NCBI RefSeq assembly: GCF_042653765.1
Contig: NZ_JBHSEZ010000004.1
Span: 1-64,000, forward strand
Direction: 5' to 3'
DNA from: Castellaniella denitrificans
GTDB lineage: Bacteria > Pseudomonadota > Gammaproteobacteria > Burkholderiales > Burkholderiaceae_B
DNA length: 64,000 nucleotides
Below the pieces are notes generated by a model. The model ran no database searches and had not been told where the DNA came from. It worked only from the letters and a program-made list of their open reading frames with translations. The position numbers and the translations under genes are program-made. Positions 62,011 to 64,000 of the stretch are shown here, piece by piece. Every line of letters starts with the position of its first letter. The first letter of the stretch is position 1.

Positions 62011-64000
62011 CGACCACGGTCAGCGCGGTCATGTTGACGATCCGCCGCACGGTGGAACTGGAAGTCAGGATGTGCACCGGGGCGTTGGCGCCCAGCAGGA
62101 ACGGCCCCACCGCCACATTGCCGCCCGCCGCCGTCTTGAGCAGGTTGTAGGCGATGTTGCCGGCATCCACGCTGGGGCAGATCAGCAGGTTGGCCTCGCC
62201 GTGCAGGGTGGTGGACGGCAGGATGCGCTCGCGCAGCGCCGGGTCCAGGGCGCAGTCGCCGTGCATCTCGCCGTCGATCTCCAGGCTGGGATCGCGCTCG
62301 CGCACCAGGGCCAGGGCCTGACGCATTTTCTCGCCGGAGGACGAACTGCCGGTGCCGAAATTGGAGCGCGACAGCAGCGCGGCCTTGGGCTCGATGTTGA
62401 GGCGGCGCATCTCGGCCGCCGCCATCAGGGTGATCTCGGCGATCTGGGCGGCGTCGGGATTATCGTTGACGTGCGTGTCCGCCAGCGCCAGGGTGCGCTC
62501 TTCCAGGAGCAGGATGTTCATGGCGGCATAGGTGCGGGCGCCGGGCTGCAGCCCCAGGACCTCGTCGACGAAGCGCAGGTGGTTGCCGTAGGACCCCACG
62601 GTGCCGCAGATCATGCCGTCGGCGTCGCCCAGGCGCACCATCATGGCGCCGATCAGGGTCAGGCGGCGGCGCATTTCGACGCGCGCCATTTCCTTGGTGA
62701 TGCCCCGGCGGCACATCAGTTCCCAGTACGTGTTCCAGTACTTGTGGAAGCGCTCGTCGTGCTCGGGGTTGGTGACCTCGACGTCGACCCCCAGGCGGAT
62801 GCGCAGGCCGTATTTCTCGATGCGGTCGGCCAGCACGGCGGGGCGGCCGATGAGGATGGGCTTGGCCAGGCGCTCGTCCACGACGATCTGCACGGCGCGC
62901 AGCACACGCTCGTCCTCGCCCTCGGCGAACACGATGCGCGCCTTGCCGCCCTCGCGGATCATGGCGCGCGCCGCCGAGAACAGCGGCTTCATGAAGGCGC
63001 CGGAATGGTAGACGAACTGCTCCAGCTGGCCCGCGTAGCCTTCCAGGTCGGCCAGGGGCCGGGTGGCCACGCCATCGTCCATGGCGGCCTTCGCCACGGC
63101 GGGCGAAATGCGCACGATCAGGCGCGGGTCGAAGGGCTTGGGAATGAAGTAGTTGGAGCCGAAGGACACGTCGTACAGGCCGTAGGCGGCCGCCACGATG
63201 TCGTTCTGCTCTTCCCGGGCCAGCTTGCAGATTGCCATGACGGCGGCCTTTTCCATGCCGCGCGTGATGGTGGTCGCCCCCACGTCCAGCGCCCCGCGGA
63301 AGATGTACGGGAAGCACAGCACGTTGTTGACCTGATTGGGAAAGTCCGACCGTCCGGTGGCGATCACGGCGTCGGGCCGCACCGTCAGCGCGTCGGCCGG
63401 CAGGATTTCGGGATTGGGGTTGGCCAGCGCCAGCACCAGCGGGCGCTCGGCCATTTTCTCGACCATGTGGGGCTTGAGCACGCCGCCGGCCGACAGGCCC
63501 AGGAACACGTCGGCCCCGCCGATGATGTCGTCAAGCGTGCGCGCGTCGGTCTTCTGCGCGAAACGGGCCTTCTTTTCGTCCATCAGGACCGTGCGGCCCT
63601 CGTAGACCACGCCCTCGATGTCGGACACCCAGATGTGCTCCAGGGGCAGGCCCATGTCCATCATCAGTTCCAGGCAGCCCAGCGCCGCCGCGCCCGCGCC
63701 GGAGACCACGACCTTGACCTTGGAGACGTCCTTGCCGACGACTTCCAGCCCGTTGATGAAGGCCGCGGTCACGCAGATGGCGGTGCCGTGCTGGTCGTCG
63801 TGGAAGACGGGGATGTTCATGCGCTCGCGCAGCTTCTGTTCGACGTAGAAGCATTCCGGCGCCTTGATGTCTTCGAGGTTGATGCCGCCGAAGGTGGGTT
63901 CCAGGCCCGCGATGATGTCCACCAGCTTGTCCGGATCCTGCTCGTTGATCTCGATGTCGAAGACGTCCAGGCCGGAGAATTTCTTGAACAGCACGGCCTT
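61985..64000 (-). CDS. maeB: NADP-dependent malic enzyme, MaeB type (5' end beyond the window)
   Basis: At least 670 C-terminal residues are visible. They comprise the malic enzyme catalytic part (HDDQHGTAICVTAAF, VVSGAGAAALGCLELM dinucleotide fold, NPNPEI, GRSDFPNQVNNVLCFPYIFRGA) and a fused phosphotransacetylase-like domain (from about 63000: IVFAEGEDERVLRAV, NHLRFVDEVLGLQPGART, NFGTGSSSSGEKM). It decarboxylates malate to pyruvate with NADPH; the C-terminal domain is thought to be regulatory in this family. The gene enters from the right edge, so start and first residues (about 90 by family length) are missing. Confidence 0.95.
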   Translation of the reverse strand, partial: KAVLFKKFSGLDVFDIEINEQDPDKLVDIIAGLEPTFGGINLEDIKAPECFYVEQKLRERMNIPVFHDDQHGTAICVTAAFINGLEVVGKDVSKVKVVVSGAGAAALGCLELMMDMGLPLEHIWVSDIEGVVYEGRTVLMDEKKARFAQKTDARTLDDIIGGADVFLGLSAGGVLKPHMVEKMAERPLVLALANPNPEILPADALTVRPDAVIATGRSDFPNQVNNVLCFPYIFRGALDVGATTITRGMEKAAVMAICKLAREEQNDIVAAAYGLYDVSFGSNYFIPKPFDPRLIVRISPAVAKAAMDDGVATRPLADLEGYAGQLEQFVYHSGAFMKPLFSAARAMIREGGKARIVFAEGEDERVLRAVQIVVDERLAKPILIGRPAVLADRIEKYGLRIRLGVDVEVTNPEHDERFHKYWNTYWELMCRRGITKEMARVEMRRRLTLIGAMMVRLGDADGMICGTVGSYGNHLRFVDEVLGLQPGARTYAAMNILLLEERTLALADTHVNDNPDAAQIAEITLMAAAEMRRLNIEPKAALLSRSNFGTGSSSSGEKMRQALALVRERDPSLEIDGEMHGDCALDPALRERILPSTTLHGEANLLICPSVDAGNIAYNLLKTAAGGNVAVGPFLLGANAPVHILTSSSTVRRIVNMTALTVVDANKPRHA

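Overview
The window is about 70% GC and gene-dense, and reads as a chromosomal segment of a betaproteobacterium, most likely Alcaligenaceae (Bordetella/Achromobacter relatives). The basis is gene order: tsaE-amiC, mutL-miaA, purM / hda-HAD-pcnB-folK, riboswitch-gcvT-gcvH-gcvP, dcd-Orn/Lys/Arg decarboxylase, mrp(apbC)-tamA-tamB near metG, and tkt-gap-pgk. The genus is inferred from synteny and not proven.

1-12.4 kb (mostly minus strand): a biofilm-adhesin secretion locus of the Lap/Brt type. A giant adhesin runs off the left edge. It starts with a retention module carrying a di-alanine LapG-type cleavage site, followed by VCBS/Ig-like repeats. Its type I secretion operon (TolC-like, a small helical protein, LapB-like ABC transporter, HlyD-like adaptor, LuxR-type regulator) lies upstream in the same direction. 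An Rpn-family nuclease gene and an orphan BrnA-like antitoxin gene separate the operon from the adhesin. No LapD or LapG homologue is in view.

12.9-24.7 kb (mostly plus): an AEC transporter, tsaE overlapping the cell-division amidase amiC, a DedA protein, mutL, miaA, purM (minus), hda, a HAD phosphatase, pcnB, folK and folA. Several genes have a -10 element ending 6-7 nt before the start codon and no Shine-Dalgarno sequence, which suggests leaderless mRNAs.

24.7-36.4 kb (minus): a 4-oxalocrotonate tautomerase, a DUF1016/YhcG nuclease broken by an internal deletion, the glycine cleavage operon behind a tandem glycine riboswitch, a class III CoA-transferase, a BaiN/HI0933-like flavoprotein, a large PLP decarboxylase and dCTP deaminase.

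36.5-46.9 kb: a tightly coupled apbC-tamA-tamB run (minus) facing metG (plus). Between apbC and metG lie a small membrane protein, a 45-residue protein with its own strong promoter, and a HigB/HigA-like toxin-antitoxin pair.

46.9-52 kb: a Kch-like potassium channel and a metal-resistance cluster (CDF exporter, CadR/PbrR regulator, CadA-type P-ATPase) with a perfect MerR-type operator.

52-64 kb: a LysR regulator, (S)-ureidoglycine aminohydrolase, a META/DUF4377 lipoprotein, pgk-gap-tkt, rsmE, and an overlapping maeB-patatin-barstar series that runs off the right edge. I saw no tRNA, rRNA, CRISPR array, insertion sequence or prophage.
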